Shown piece by piece: positions 16,768 through 25,311 of a stretch of 64,000 nucleotides of DNA (its first letter is position 1; each line of letters opens with the position of its first letter). The position numbers and the translations under genes are program-made. The DNA lies in assembly GCF_014897705.1 (NCBI RefSeq), contig NZ_JABUXV010000003.1, positions 62,001-126,000 of the forward strand, read 5' to 3'. The notes under the pieces are model-generated. The model made no database searches. It saw only the letters and a list, made by a program, of their open reading frames with translations, and had not been told where the DNA came from. The stretch is from Brachybacterium sp. FME24. Its GTDB lineage: Bacteria; Actinomycetota; Actinomycetes; Actinomycetales; Dermabacteraceae.

Positions 16768-16880
16768 CCCCAACTCCCCTGTCCCCAACCCGCCCCCGCG
16801 CCGGCGCGGGATACGGTGGACAGCAGAGGACCCCACGGCACTCGGCCATGGGGAGAAGGACCCATCGTCCGGGAGGACCC

Positions 16881-17381
16881 ATGACCCGTCGTACCGGCCG
16901 CCGGATCACCCCTGCGCTTCTCCTCCTGTGCCTCGCCCTGCCGCTGTCCGCCTGTGGTGGAGGCACCGATCCGCTCCCCGGCGCCGACGCCGACGCCCGG
17001 TACGACGACCTCGCCACCGAGCTCGAAGCGGCCCTCGCTGTCGACGGGACCTCCTGGAAGCTCGCCGAGGACACCCGCACCGTGAAGACCGCGGAGGACG
17101 CCTGCCTCTTCACCCCGGGCACCTGGACCCCGGAATCGGCACTGCCCGAGCCGGCCGACGACGAGGCCTGGCAAGCCCGCGCCGACACCGTGAACACGGT
17201 GATCGCCGGATACGGCTTCGAGACGATCGAGGACGTGACCGAGCAGGGCTCCCGCACGGTCCTGGAATCACAGGACGAGCACGGCGCGACGCTCAGGATC
17301 ACTGCGGAAGGCGAGGTCCGGATCTGGGACGCGACGGTGGAGGCCGACCCCTGCACCGCGGAGGCACTCGATATCGGGTGA
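16881..17381 (+). CDS. small secreted lipoprotein
   Basis: A 166-residue lipoprotein: Arg-rich N-terminus, hydrophobic core ALLLLCLALPLSAC with lipobox LSAC, then an acidic globular domain (DDLATELEAALAVDGTSWKL, DDEAWQARADTVNTVIAGYGF, CTAEALDIG). GGGAGGACCC gives the ATG a strong ribosome binding site. It diverges from the WXG100/calpain gene across 113 bases. Similar small lipoproteins often flank type VII secretion cargo genes, but I do not recognise a named family. Confidence 0.75.
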   Translation: MTRRTGRRITPALLLLCLALPLSACGGGTDPLPGADADARYDDLATELEAALAVDGTSWKLAEDTRTVKTAEDACLFTPGTWTPESALPEPADDEAWQARADTVNTVIAGYGFETIEDVTEQGSRTVLESQDEHGATLRITAEGEVRIWDATVEADPCTAEALDIG

Positions 17382-17449
17382 GCACTCGGTATCGACGGGG
17401 CACGCGACCACGGGCCAGCGCTCGGCACGCTCCCGCCCCGGCGGCGGTC

Positions 17450-18169
17450 TCACCGCCGCGGAGCTGAGCCCGGCGGCCAGGCGCCGGGGATCTGCTGCAT
17501 GGCGTCCTGCCGGTTGCCCGTCACCGCGATCACCTGCAGCCCCTGGTGGGGGCGGAACCCCGCGGGGATGGCGCCGTCGCGGCCGATGGCATGGAGGATC
17601 TCATCGGCGATGCGGCCGGCGTTGCGGCGCGAGAACATGAACAGCGACTTCCTCACGGGCCGGTGCGGCGTGATCTCGCGGTTCGCGGCGATGTCGTTGC
17701 CCCATGGCCCGTTGAAGCTGACCGCTCTCTGCCCCAGCGCCGCGGGCGGGAACATGAAGAACTGGGGGAACAGCGGACCCATGCCGACCTCGTTCGCAGC
17801 CTTGACGCCATTGCTCACCACACACACCGTGCGCGGGTCGATCTCCCGCCCACCGATCACGTAGGTGGGGCTCAGCGGCAGGCCGGGGATCAATCGCCCC
17901 ATGAGCACACCGCGCTCGCACACCACCAGGCGTGCATCGACGGTGAACAGATATGCGAGGCCCAGCAGGATCGCGAAGAACAGCAGGAACGCGACATTGC
18001 CCGCCCAGCTGCCGTTCGGGTTCAGGGCCAGCAGGATGCCGAGCAGCACCAGGATTCCCAGCAGGAGGAGGGGAAGCGCCGGCCCGGCGCCGATGCGCCA
18101 GGACCGCAGGGGCTTTCCGACGATGTCGCGGTGACGGGACGCGAGCAGCCGTGCACGCAGGGGGATCAT
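17450..18169 (-). CDS. membrane protein of unknown function linked to WXG100 cargo
   Basis: 239 residues with two adjacent membrane helices (about 30-50 and 57-77, LPLLLLGILVLLGILLALNP and AFLLFFAILLGLAYLFTV), followed by a cytoplasmic domain with GGREIDPRTVCVVSNGVKAA and a C-terminus rich in Gly and Pro. The stretch after the helices resembles PH-like membrane domains loosely. Its start overlaps the stop of the upstream gene by 4 bases, so it is part of a three-gene unit with 18166-19056 and 19110-20159. Confidence 0.7.
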   Translation of the reverse strand: MIPLRARLLASRHRDIVGKPLRSWRIGAGPALPLLLLGILVLLGILLALNPNGSWAGNVAFLLFFAILLGLAYLFTVDARLVVCERGVLMGRLIPGLPLSPTYVIGGREIDPRTVCVVSNGVKAANEVGMGPLFPQFFMFPPAALGQRAVSFNGPWGNDIAANREITPHRPVRKSLFMFSRRNAGRIADEILHAIGRDGAIPAGFRPHQGLQVIAVTGNRQDAMQQIPGAWPPGSAPRR

Positions 18170-19056
18170 CGGGTCCCGTCCGCTGCGTCGCCCTCCGCGT
18201 CGTCCTCGCTGCCGTCATCGAAGAGGTCCCGCACGATCTCCTCGACCGAGGTCGGGGAGACGGCCATCAGCGAGATCTCCTCGCCGTCCGAGGACGGCTG
18301 GCCCGCGATGACCTCCGATCCTGTCATGTGGAAGGTGACCCGCTTCGCCGTGTCGTCGACGCGGCTGACCATCGTGCCGATCGTCAGCGCACGGGTGTCG
18401 CCGAGCCGGGGGCCCAGATCCGCGTCGTCCTCCAGAGCGGTGACGGCCAGCGTGCTCACCGGGCCGTCCTGACCGCCCACACCCGGCTGATCGATGAGAT
18501 GGCGCACGCGGGCCGCGACGGTGGGCAGGGGCATGATCGAGAACATGTGCACGCCGTCGGCGGTGACCTCCTCCTCCAGCACGATGTCGGAATCGTGCGG
18601 GTAGTAGTACAAGCGGTGGGTCTGCGTGGAGACCTCGCGCTCGAACCACACCAGGTCACGGCTGGTGCGGCGCAGCACGAGCGCACCCAGGATCGTCGGA
18701 TCCACCGTGACGTCCAGGAGCTTCTCGTCGGCCAAGGGGCGCTCTTCGAACTCCGCCACCTCGATCTCGGTGGCGACCTCTTTGCGAGTCATGAGGGAGC
18801 GCATCGCCGTGCGCGCGAGCAGCACGCGGGACTCGAGATCCGGGGCGTGCTCGTCGAGAAAGGGCATCGCCGTCAGCTGAGCGGTCTCCACACCATCCAG
18901 TGCCATGAGTTCCTCGTCGGTGAGGACGGCGACGCTCTGGACGCCCTCCCGGCCACGATCCAGGAGGCCGACCGCGCTGGCGAGGGAGCGGTCGTCATAG
19001 GTGCTGTCGCCCCGAGCCTCGGTGGGCTGCGGGGGCGGGGTACTGCTCGAGGACAT
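18166..19056 (-). CDS. soluble acidic protein, possible EspG-like chaperone
   Basis: A 296-residue acidic protein with no signal peptide or membrane helix. Features include a Ser/Pro-rich N-terminus, a central mixed alpha/beta region (RRTSRDLVWFEREVSTQTHRL, YYYPHDSDIVLEEEVTADG) and an Asp/Glu-rich tail. The order WXG100 protein, soluble protein of about 300 residues, membrane protein recalls cargo-chaperone arrangements in type VII loci, and the length matches EspG. That is context only; I see no diagnostic motif. Confidence 0.65.
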   Translation of the reverse strand: MSSSSTPPPQPTEARGDSTYDDRSLASAVGLLDRGREGVQSVAVLTDEELMALDGVETAQLTAMPFLDEHAPDLESRVLLARTAMRSLMTRKEVATEIEVAEFEERPLADEKLLDVTVDPTILGALVLRRTSRDLVWFEREVSTQTHRLYYYPHDSDIVLEEEVTADGVHMFSIMPLPTVAARVRHLIDQPGVGGQDGPVSTLAVTALEDDADLGPRLGDTRALTIGTMVSRVDDTAKRVTFHMTGSEVIAGQPSSDGEEISLMAVSPTSVEEIVRDLFDDGSEDDAEGDAADGTR

Positions 19057-19109
19057 GCGCTCTCTCCGATGATCGGTACGGGCGGTTCAGACGTCGACGG
19101 CGGGCGTCA

Positions 19110-20159
19110 TCAGAAGATGCTACCCAGACCGTCCTTGATGCCACCGGCGAGATCCCCCGCGGCGTCGGCGACCTTGTCGGCTCCGTCCGAGACCGCGTCG
19201 GAGACGTTCTCGACCCCCGCGGAGACGGCATCGGAGACTGCCTCGGAGGGATCGACACCGAACAGCTCACCGCCCATATCGATGAGGTCCATCGCGAGGC
19301 TCGCGCCGGAGAGCACCCCTCCGACGACTGCCAGTGGCGGGAACACGAGACCGGCCGCCATCAGCGCGCCGCCCGCCACGGCAAGTCCACCGGAGACCTT
19401 CCCGTACCCATCGTCGGCAGTCAGCATCTGGTGGCCGCCGAGCAGGATGTCGGCGCCGGGGACGAACTTGGCGAGGGCCCTGCTCCCCTTGCCGAGCGCC
19501 GAGAGGCCCTCCGGGCCCAGCTTCGCACCGATGTTGTCGAGGATCTTGCTGCCCTCACCGAGCTTCGCCGGGAGAGCGTCGAGCTTCTTCCCCGCCCACT
19601 CCCCCAGGTGGTTTAGGCCCGGAAGGCCAGACACGTCACCTGCAGTCTTGAACGCTTTCGAGAAGCCTTCGGAGGCGAACTTCATCGCGTTGCGCAGCTT
19701 GAGGGACTCCATGACGCGCGCATAGTCCTCGGGCCCGAGCTTGGCCGCATCCGCGAGGCGCTTCATGTCGTCGATGCCACTCATGATCGTTGTGCTTGCC
19801 TTGTACAGGCTGAATGCCTTGGACCCGATGCGGGCGACGTCCATGATCGTGTCCCAGACGCCCCCGCCGCCGTCGCCGCTCCCGTCTCCGGGTTCCGAGG
19901 TCCTGTCCTGTTCCTCGGCCTGCTGATCGAGGTCACCCTGGCGCTTCACGACGCCCTCGACGACGGAGCCGAACGAGGGCGAGACCCCGGAGGCCCACGT
20001 AGTGCGGAAGGTATCGGCGTCCCCGCCCTGCCAGATCGATTCGTCCATCACGGTGGGTTCGAGCCTCGAGCGGATCTCGTCGATACGGCGGCTGCCGTCG
20101 CGGAATCGATCCGCGAGTGTGCGCAGCGCCTCGGTGTCCGCGCCGTAGGAAATGGCCAC
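19110..20159 (-). CDS. long WXG100-type secreted protein
   Basis: 349 residues. The N-terminal 95 residues form a WXG100-type hairpin (ADRFRDGSRRIDEIRSRLEP, with W-Q-G at 43-45), followed by a Gly/Asp/Glu linker (95-115), a helical middle with repeated GPE-Lys pattern, and a hydrophobic Gly/Ala-rich segment at about 250-290 (GGLAVAGGALMAAGLVFPPLAVVGG) that could enter a membrane. The C-terminus has repeated SDAVS-type helices. The layout fits LXG/PPE-like type VII cargo without a recognisable toxin domain. No ESX core gene (EccC, EccD) lies in the window. Confidence 0.72.
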   Translation of the reverse strand: MAISYGADTEALRTLADRFRDGSRRIDEIRSRLEPTVMDESIWQGGDADTFRTTWASGVSPSFGSVVEGVVKRQGDLDQQAEEQDRTSEPGDGSGDGGGGVWDTIMDVARIGSKAFSLYKASTTIMSGIDDMKRLADAAKLGPEDYARVMESLKLRNAMKFASEGFSKAFKTAGDVSGLPGLNHLGEWAGKKLDALPAKLGEGSKILDNIGAKLGPEGLSALGKGSRALAKFVPGADILLGGHQMLTADDGYGKVSGGLAVAGGALMAAGLVFPPLAVVGGVLSGASLAMDLIDMGGELFGVDPSEAVSDAVSAGVENVSDAVSDGADKVADAAGDLAGGIKDGLGSIF

Positions 20160-20321
20160 GACTCCCCCTCAGGTGTCTCGGTGAACGAACTCACCGTAAC
20201 GACAACGGGAGTCCACTGCGATGGGGAGAACTCCCCACCCCCACGCAGATGCCCGGTTGACCTGGGTCCACGCCACGGGGATGCCTCGCGGGCCCGGATT
20301 CTGAGCACCTCGGAGCCCGGC

Positions 20322-20344
20322 GGGCGCTGCTGTTCAGCAGGACC
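20322..20344 (-). terminator. hairpin overlapping the GH114 stop codon
   Basis: On the minus strand GGG, CTGCT and AGCAG, CCC form a small interrupted stem around the TGA of the GH114 gene. It could end transcription before the next cluster; the stem is modest. Confidence 0.3.
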
Positions 20345-21143
20345 CGTACACATACCCTGGCTCGCCGCCGGCAACCAGGTCGCTATCGCGCAGGATCGTC
20401 AGCGGCGCTCGGTCCGGGAGGGCGCAGACCTCGGCGAAGGAGACCCCGGACTCGGCGAGACTGCCGGGGTACTCGATCTGCAGCACGTGGTCTCCGTAGA
20501 CATCGGTATAGGCGGCGCATTCGTCGTACCGCCCGCACTCCTCGGTGACGGCGAAGTCGAAGCCGAGCTCGCCGTGCGCATGCTCGGCCATCTCTGCGGC
20601 GTTCTTCTGGGCGATGGCGAGCCCCGCGGAGTGAGAGAGCTCGACGTACTCGGCGGCGAGGGCGGAGGCTCCGTCCTCGTCGATGCCGTCGAAGCGGGTC
20701 CAGGTATCGAGGTTGTCGATCTCCACGGCCTCGAAGCCGGCCTCGGCGCAGCCGGAGATCACGGGGCCCAGGATCTCGAGGATGCCCTCGCGTTGCGAGG
20801 CGGCCGACGGGTCCAGAACGTACTCCTCGGGCCAGTCCGGATCGGTCACCGGGTCACCCGCGTCGTCCCGCAGAAGCAGCTCCGAGTGGTCGAGCCAGAG
20901 TTCGGCCTCGTCCGGCTGGGTCTGGAAGCCGTTGACATAACAGATGCTGTACGCGCCCGGCTGCGGGTCGGCGCTCGCATCTCGAACCACCACCGCCACG
21001 TCAGCGGCGTACGCCCCGCCGAGCTGGTAGTCGAACCCGCCCTCGTGGGGCGGGAGGGCAACAACTGCGGGACCGTCGGAAGCAGTCGTGCAGCCGCCGA
21101 GCACGAGGCAGGCCGCGAGAGCGACTCGAAGGGGACGCCTCAT
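20334..21143 (-). CDS. GH114 endo-alpha-1,4-polygalactosaminidase-like lipoprotein
   Basis: A 269-residue exported lipoprotein: signal peptide with lipobox VLGGC (Cys18), then a TIM-barrel of glycoside hydrolase family 114. Diagnostic text is FDYQLGGAY, SICYVNGFQTQPDEAELW, the catalytic-region AVEIDNLDTW, and AIAQKNAAEM. Family members cut alpha-1,4-linked galactosamine polymers found in biofilm and fungal exopolysaccharide. It is the first gene leftward of a 325-base promoter region and may act on cell-surface or competitor polysaccharide. Confidence 0.85.
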   Translation of the reverse strand: MRRPLRVALAACLVLGGCTTASDGPAVVALPPHEGGFDYQLGGAYAADVAVVVRDASADPQPGAYSICYVNGFQTQPDEAELWLDHSELLLRDDAGDPVTDPDWPEEYVLDPSAASQREGILEILGPVISGCAEAGFEAVEIDNLDTWTRFDGIDEDGASALAAEYVELSHSAGLAIAQKNAAEMAEHAHGELGFDFAVTEECGRYDECAAYTDVYGDHVLQIEYPGSLAESGVSFAEVCALPDRAPLTILRDSDLVAGGEPGYVYGSC

Positions 21144-21468
21144 AGCGACGTCGGCTCAGTACCGTGCACGACATCATCACGCACAGTGTGCGGTGCCGGC
21201 CCAGCAGCGGTCATGGTCTGTATCCGTTCGTCCGAGGGGACAGCATGGACGAGCTCTCGCGCACAGCGCAGTGGCGACTAACCCGGCAGCAGATTCTCGC
21301 ACCACGGTTCCCGTTCCCAGAACGCTCGCGCCAGGCACTCATCCTGCACTTCTCCGTCAAGGGAGGCCACGGCGCCTCAGCCCTTGCCGGTTCTCGCGCG
21401 ACGATCGCATGCGCAGTCATCATCCGTACCACCTGCCGCCCGGACGTAACCTCACTACTCTGACTGCC
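21144..21468. other. divergent region between GH114 and GMC genes
   Basis: 325 bases without a supported gene. TACTCT at 21456-21461 lies 7 bases before the GMC ATG and could be a -10 box for a nearly leaderless message. A 99-codon plus frame at 21164 has no family features. Confidence 0.35.
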
Positions 21469-23517
21469 ATGAACCGTCCCCACGTGGCAGGCCTGCCACT
21501 CTCCGCCGCCAGGGCTGAAGGCGCCATGCCATCCGCCCTGCGTTCCAGACTCTCCCGCGCTCTCGATCCGACTCTCGTCACCCCGGCGCTCCTCGACAGC
21601 CTTGTCTCGCGGCTCCAGTCGATCGACGCGACGTCCCCTGTCAGCTGGATCGACACCATCATGGGAACCACCGCCGGCGATCCAACCTCCGAGCAGGCGC
21701 TGCGCTCGATCGTCGGCGATCTGCTCTACGAGCGAGGCCTTGCCCCGCACACCGTCGGCCCCACCCTCGCTCCGCACGTCGACGCCTGGTCCCCGCCGTC
21801 CCCGGAGCACGTCGCACCGCTGCTGCTGGATCACGCCGCCTTCGCCGCGCCCGAATCGATCGCCGAGCAGTATGACGCGATCGTGATCGGCTCCGGAGCC
21901 GGCGGAGGTATCGCCGCGCAGACCCTGGCCGAGTCCGGTCGACGCGTGCTCGTCGTCGAGCGCGGCGACCTCCCGGGCCGTCGCGATCTGCTCGCCGACC
22001 ATCTGCGCTCGCCCCGCGCGGGCCTGGGCCTGTTCCCGCATTCCGGCCCCGGTCCCGACGCCGAGCCCCGCGAGGTGCGGATCGGAGACGCTGCGCTGCG
22101 CGACGTCACCGCCGGCGATGGCCTGTGGGGCAACAACGCGATGACCATCGGCGGCGGCACCCGCGTCTACGGGGCGCAGGCCTGGAGGTTCGGCCCCACG
22201 GATTTCGCCATGGCCAGCACCTACGGGGTGCCCGACGGCAGCTCGCTCGCGGACTGGCCGATCAGCTACGAGGAGCTCGAGCCGTACTACACGCGCGTCG
22301 AGTCCCTGCTCGGGGTCAGCGGTGGCCCGTCGACGGATCCCTGGGACGGCCCGCGCAGCGCGCAGCTGCCGATGGGTCCGCTGGCCCGCTCCCCGCTGGG
22401 CCAGCTGCTCGGCGCCGCGGCCACGCGGCTGGGATGGGGAACCCAACCGGTGCCGCTGCTGATCAACACCCGCCAGTACGCCGGACGCCCCGCATGCATC
22501 CGCTGCTCGCAATGCGTGGGACTGGATTGCCCCGTCGGCGCCCGCGCCGGCAGCCACAACACCACCCTCCCGGCGGCTCTCGCCACCGGCAACACCACCC
22601 TGCTGGCCGCTGCGCAGGCCTTCCGGATCCAGGTCGGAGCGAACGGACGCGCTCGCGCGGTCGAGCTGGTCGGTGAGGTGGGCGGCACGATCTGGCGACG
22701 CACCGTCCGCGCCGACCTGGTGGTGCTCGCGGCGGGGACCATCGAGAGCGCGCGCCTGCTGCTGGACAGCGCGAGCGACACGCATCCACAGGGCCTCGGC
22801 AACGACACGGACCAGGTGGGACGACACCTTCAGGGCCACGCCTACGGCGGTGCCACGGCGCTGTTCGAGGACGAGGTCGTCGATCTCCACGGTCCTGGCC
22901 CGGACGTCTCCACCGCGGACTTCCGCCACGGCAACGACGGCATCGTCGGCGGCGGGATCCTGGCCGACGAGTTCGTACCCACCCCCGCCGGGAGCCAGCG
23001 GTACCTGCGCGAGGCGGGGCTGGTCGCTCCGGACTCCCCGGTCGGCTCCTCCGTCATGGAACGGGCGATGCTTCGGCTCGGACGCGTGGTCGGGCCCATC
23101 CAGGAGGTCACCACGAGCAGTTCACGGGTCGAGGTGGACCGGGGCCGGCGAGATCGCTTCGGGCGGGCGATCGTGCGACTCTCCGGCAGTCTCCACCCCG
23201 AGGACCTGCGCGGGAGGGACCTGCTCTCCGCCCGGGCCGCCGACTGGCTGCGGGAGGCAGGCGCGCGCGAGGTGCGCGCGATGGGCCCCATGCGTCTGCC
23301 GACCCCGCCCAACGGCGGCCAGCACCAGGCCGGGACCTGCCGCATGGGCACCGACGCGGTGTCGTCGGTCGTCGGGCCCGATGGGCGGGTGTGGGGGCAC
23401 GAGAACATCGTGGTCGCCGACGGCTCCACCCACGTCACCAACGGCGGCGCGAACCCCGTGCTGACGATCTACGCGAACGCCCTGCGGATCAGCGAAGGGC
23501 TTGTTCGAGCGGGCTGA
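21469..23517 (+). CDS. GMC-family FAD-dependent oxidoreductase
   Basis: 682 residues. An N-terminal helical segment (1-130) precedes the FAD-binding Rossmann motif YDAIVIGSGAGGGIAA (from about 136) and VVERGD. A cysteine cluster CIRCSQCVGLDCPVGA lies near 343-358, as in the four-cysteine bacterial GMC branch. The C-terminal GMC_oxred_C domain ends with AGTCRMGTD and VVADGSTHVTNGGANPVLTI, supplying the active-site His and Asn. It oxidises an alcohol, sugar or sterol-like substrate; which one is not evident. The 3' end overlaps the convergent TetR gene by 29 bases. Confidence 0.88.
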   Translation: MNRPHVAGLPLSAARAEGAMPSALRSRLSRALDPTLVTPALLDSLVSRLQSIDATSPVSWIDTIMGTTAGDPTSEQALRSIVGDLLYERGLAPHTVGPTLAPHVDAWSPPSPEHVAPLLLDHAAFAAPESIAEQYDAIVIGSGAGGGIAAQTLAESGRRVLVVERGDLPGRRDLLADHLRSPRAGLGLFPHSGPGPDAEPREVRIGDAALRDVTAGDGLWGNNAMTIGGGTRVYGAQAWRFGPTDFAMASTYGVPDGSSLADWPISYEELEPYYTRVESLLGVSGGPSTDPWDGPRSAQLPMGPLARSPLGQLLGAAATRLGWGTQPVPLLINTRQYAGRPACIRCSQCVGLDCPVGARAGSHNTTLPAALATGNTTLLAAAQAFRIQVGANGRARAVELVGEVGGTIWRRTVRADLVVLAAGTIESARLLLDSASDTHPQGLGNDTDQVGRHLQGHAYGGATALFEDEVVDLHGPGPDVSTADFRHGNDGIVGGGILADEFVPTPAGSQRYLREAGLVAPDSPVGSSVMERAMLRLGRVVGPIQEVTTSSSRVEVDRGRRDRFGRAIVRLSGSLHPEDLRGRDLLSARAADWLREAGAREVRAMGPMRLPTPPNGGQHQAGTCRMGTDAVSSVVGPDGRVWGHENIVVADGSTHVTNGGANPVLTIYANALRISEGLVRAG

Positions 23518-24097
23518 GAACGGTCATCTCCAGCGCGGCGGCAAGGTCCGCGGCGGCGGCTGAGGTGTCGAAGGTCGGGTCGGCCAGCTGCTCGCGCACG
23601 ATCCCATCGATCGCGCCCCCGGTGATCACGGCCGCGGTCCGGAGATCCTGGCCGGTGGGCAGACCGCGGGCTGCGCGCGCTTCGTCGAGCAGCTCTGCCA
23701 GCGCCTCCTGTCGTCCACGGGAGTCTCCGGGCTCCTCCAGGTGGACGAGGGCCTCGGAGATCATGCGCGTGTGCCGCGGATGGTCGCGGAAGTAGCCGAC
23801 CGTCGCGGTCACGTAGACGAGCGGCCTGTCGGCCGGGGCCGCCGGCTCGAGCGCCGCGGTGAGGACCGAGACCATCGATGCCAGCACGTGCTGGTAGGCG
23901 GCGCCGACGAGTTCGACCACCGACGGGTAGTGGTGCAGGACGCTCGCCTTGCTCAGGCCCGCCGCTGCGGCGATGCGCCCCAGCGTGGCCGCTGCGTAGC
24001 CCTGATCGGAGACCAGGTCGATGGTGACGTCGATCAGCTGCTCACGGCGCGGTGCGGGGGCACCAGCTGGGCGCCCTGGGCCTCGTCTGCTTGACAT
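23489..24097 (-). CDS. TetR-family regulator, divergent from a hydrolase
   Basis: A 202-residue repressor. The N-terminal helix-turn-helix is ATLGRIAAAAGLSKASVLHHYPS (residues about 35-57); the rest is the ligand-binding helical bundle (VYVTATVGYFRDHPRHTRM). The start MSSRRGPGRP is preceded by TATATT at leaderless spacing. It most likely controls the divergent hydrolase and the MFS pump beyond it through the palindrome at 24117-24137. Confidence 0.88.
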   Translation of the reverse strand: MSSRRGPGRPAGAPAPRREQLIDVTIDLVSDQGYAAATLGRIAAAAGLSKASVLHHYPSVVELVGAAYQHVLASMVSVLTAALEPAAPADRPLVYVTATVGYFRDHPRHTRMISEALVHLEEPGDSRGRQEALAELLDEARAARGLPTGQDLRTAAVITGGAIDGIVREQLADPTFDTSAAAADLAAALEMTVLSPLEQALR

Positions 24098-24104
24098 GAC
24101 CGCC

Positions 24105-24110
24105 AATATA
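24105..24110 (-). promoter_or_regulatory. leaderless -10 box of the TetR gene
   Basis: TATATT on the minus strand lies 7 bases before the ATG, giving a one-base leader. It abuts the palindromic operator at 24117-24137, so binding there would block this promoter. Confidence 0.5.
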
Positions 24111-24116
24111 CCGCAT

Positions 24117-24137
24117 GGTCGATTAAGAGAATCGACC
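24117..24137. promoter_or_regulatory. perfect 8-base inverted repeat, TetR operator
   Basis: GGTCGATT and AATCGACC are separated by 5 bases, in the 61-base gap between the divergent TetR and hydrolase genes. Size and position are typical of a TetR operator that represses both genes. Confidence 0.7.
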
Positions 24138-24158
24138 GATCGGATGATTGGAAACACC

Positions 24159-25151
24159 ATGGTCCACCACACGACTGCCCGCCGACAGCGTCGGTCCGGC
24201 CTCCTCCTGACCACCGGCCTGCTGTGCGGCGCCGCCCTGACAGCGGCGCTGCGTTCCCGCAACCCGGCGCCGGTGGGGTACTGGCGCTCCGCGACGGGCC
24301 GCTCCAGCTACCTCGAGGCCTACGACGAAGCGTTCGCCGACTTTCCCGATCCCGCCGAGACGCTGGATGTACGCACCGGTCATGGAGTGGTCCGCGTGTA
24401 CCGATTCACCGGCCGAGGCGAGTCGGAGCACCCCTTGCTGCTCCTGCCCGGAACCACATCGGGCTCTCCCGTCTGGACCGGCAACATGCCCTCACTGCTG
24501 GAGGTCGGCGATGTCTACACCCTCGACCTGCTCGGGGAGCCGGGTCGCAGTATCCAGGACCGACCGATCACGGAGGCCGCACACAAGGCCTCATGGCTCG
24601 ATGAGGTCCTCGCCGCCCTCCCCGAGGAGAGGTTCCATCTCATCGGCATGTCGCTCGGCGGGTGGACCGCGATCAACCTGGCCCTCCATGAGGATGCACG
24701 CGTCGCGAGCGTGGTCGCCCTCGAGGCGGTGCTCTGCTTCGCCGACATCCCGTGGAGCACCCTCCTCCGCTCAGCCCCCGCCGTCCTGCCCTGGCTGCCC
24801 AGCTCCTGGCGCGACTCCTTCACCTCCTACACCGCTGGCGGGGCCCCGGTCGAGGACGTGCCGGTGGCTCGCATGATCGAAGCGGGGATGCATCACTTCC
24901 GGATGGCCTCGGCCCCGACCGCACGGATCACCCCCGAGAACCTCGGTGGGCTCGACGCCCCGCTCCTCGCGATCATCGCCGGTCGATCAGTGATTCATGA
25001 CGCACAGGAAGCCGCCGACACCGCGCGAGCCGCTCTCCCCGACGCACGGGTGGAGGTATTCGCCGATGCTTCACACGCGGTCTCCGGCGAGTATCCCGAC
25101 GAGATCGCTGCCCTGGTCGCAGACTTCGTCGCCGACGTCGAAGGCCGATGA
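24159..25151 (+). CDS. alpha/beta hydrolase, membrane-anchored or exported
   Basis: About 330 residues. The N-terminus has an Arg-rich stretch (RRQRRSGLLLTTGLLCGAAL) that looks like a signal anchor or twin-arginine signal. The fold then shows the oxyanion strand LLLLPGTTSGSPVW, the nucleophile elbow IGMSLGGW, and a C-terminal catalytic His in ASHAVSG. It hydrolyses an ester or similar bond. Start ATG 24159 is preferred (GGAAAC upstream); ATG 24144 is also in frame. Control is probably by the divergent TetR. Confidence 0.8.
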   Translation: MVHHTTARRQRRSGLLLTTGLLCGAALTAALRSRNPAPVGYWRSATGRSSYLEAYDEAFADFPDPAETLDVRTGHGVVRVYRFTGRGESEHPLLLLPGTTSGSPVWTGNMPSLLEVGDVYTLDLLGEPGRSIQDRPITEAAHKASWLDEVLAALPEERFHLIGMSLGGWTAINLALHEDARVASVVALEAVLCFADIPWSTLLRSAPAVLPWLPSSWRDSFTSYTAGGAPVEDVPVARMIEAGMHHFRMASAPTARITPENLGGLDAPLLAIIAGRSVIHDAQEAADTARAALPDARVEVFADASHAVSGEYPDEIAALVADFVADVEGR

Positions 25152-25311
25152 CCCCGGTTCGCACACGACTGCCGCCCGCACCTGACTGGTACTGCGTCGC
25201 CCCCGAGCACCTCATGCTCCTGCCCGGTGGACGCCGGCAGACCCGACAGGCGTAGATTTCGCTCTGTGCTCCACCACGGGGCGTCATCTGCTGCGCACCG
25301 AAGGCTTCTGC

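Noticed and set aside
21164..21463. Possible 99-codon gene before the GMC oxidoreductase
   Set aside because: No ribosome binding site, no domain, and it covers the promoter area of the downstream gene.
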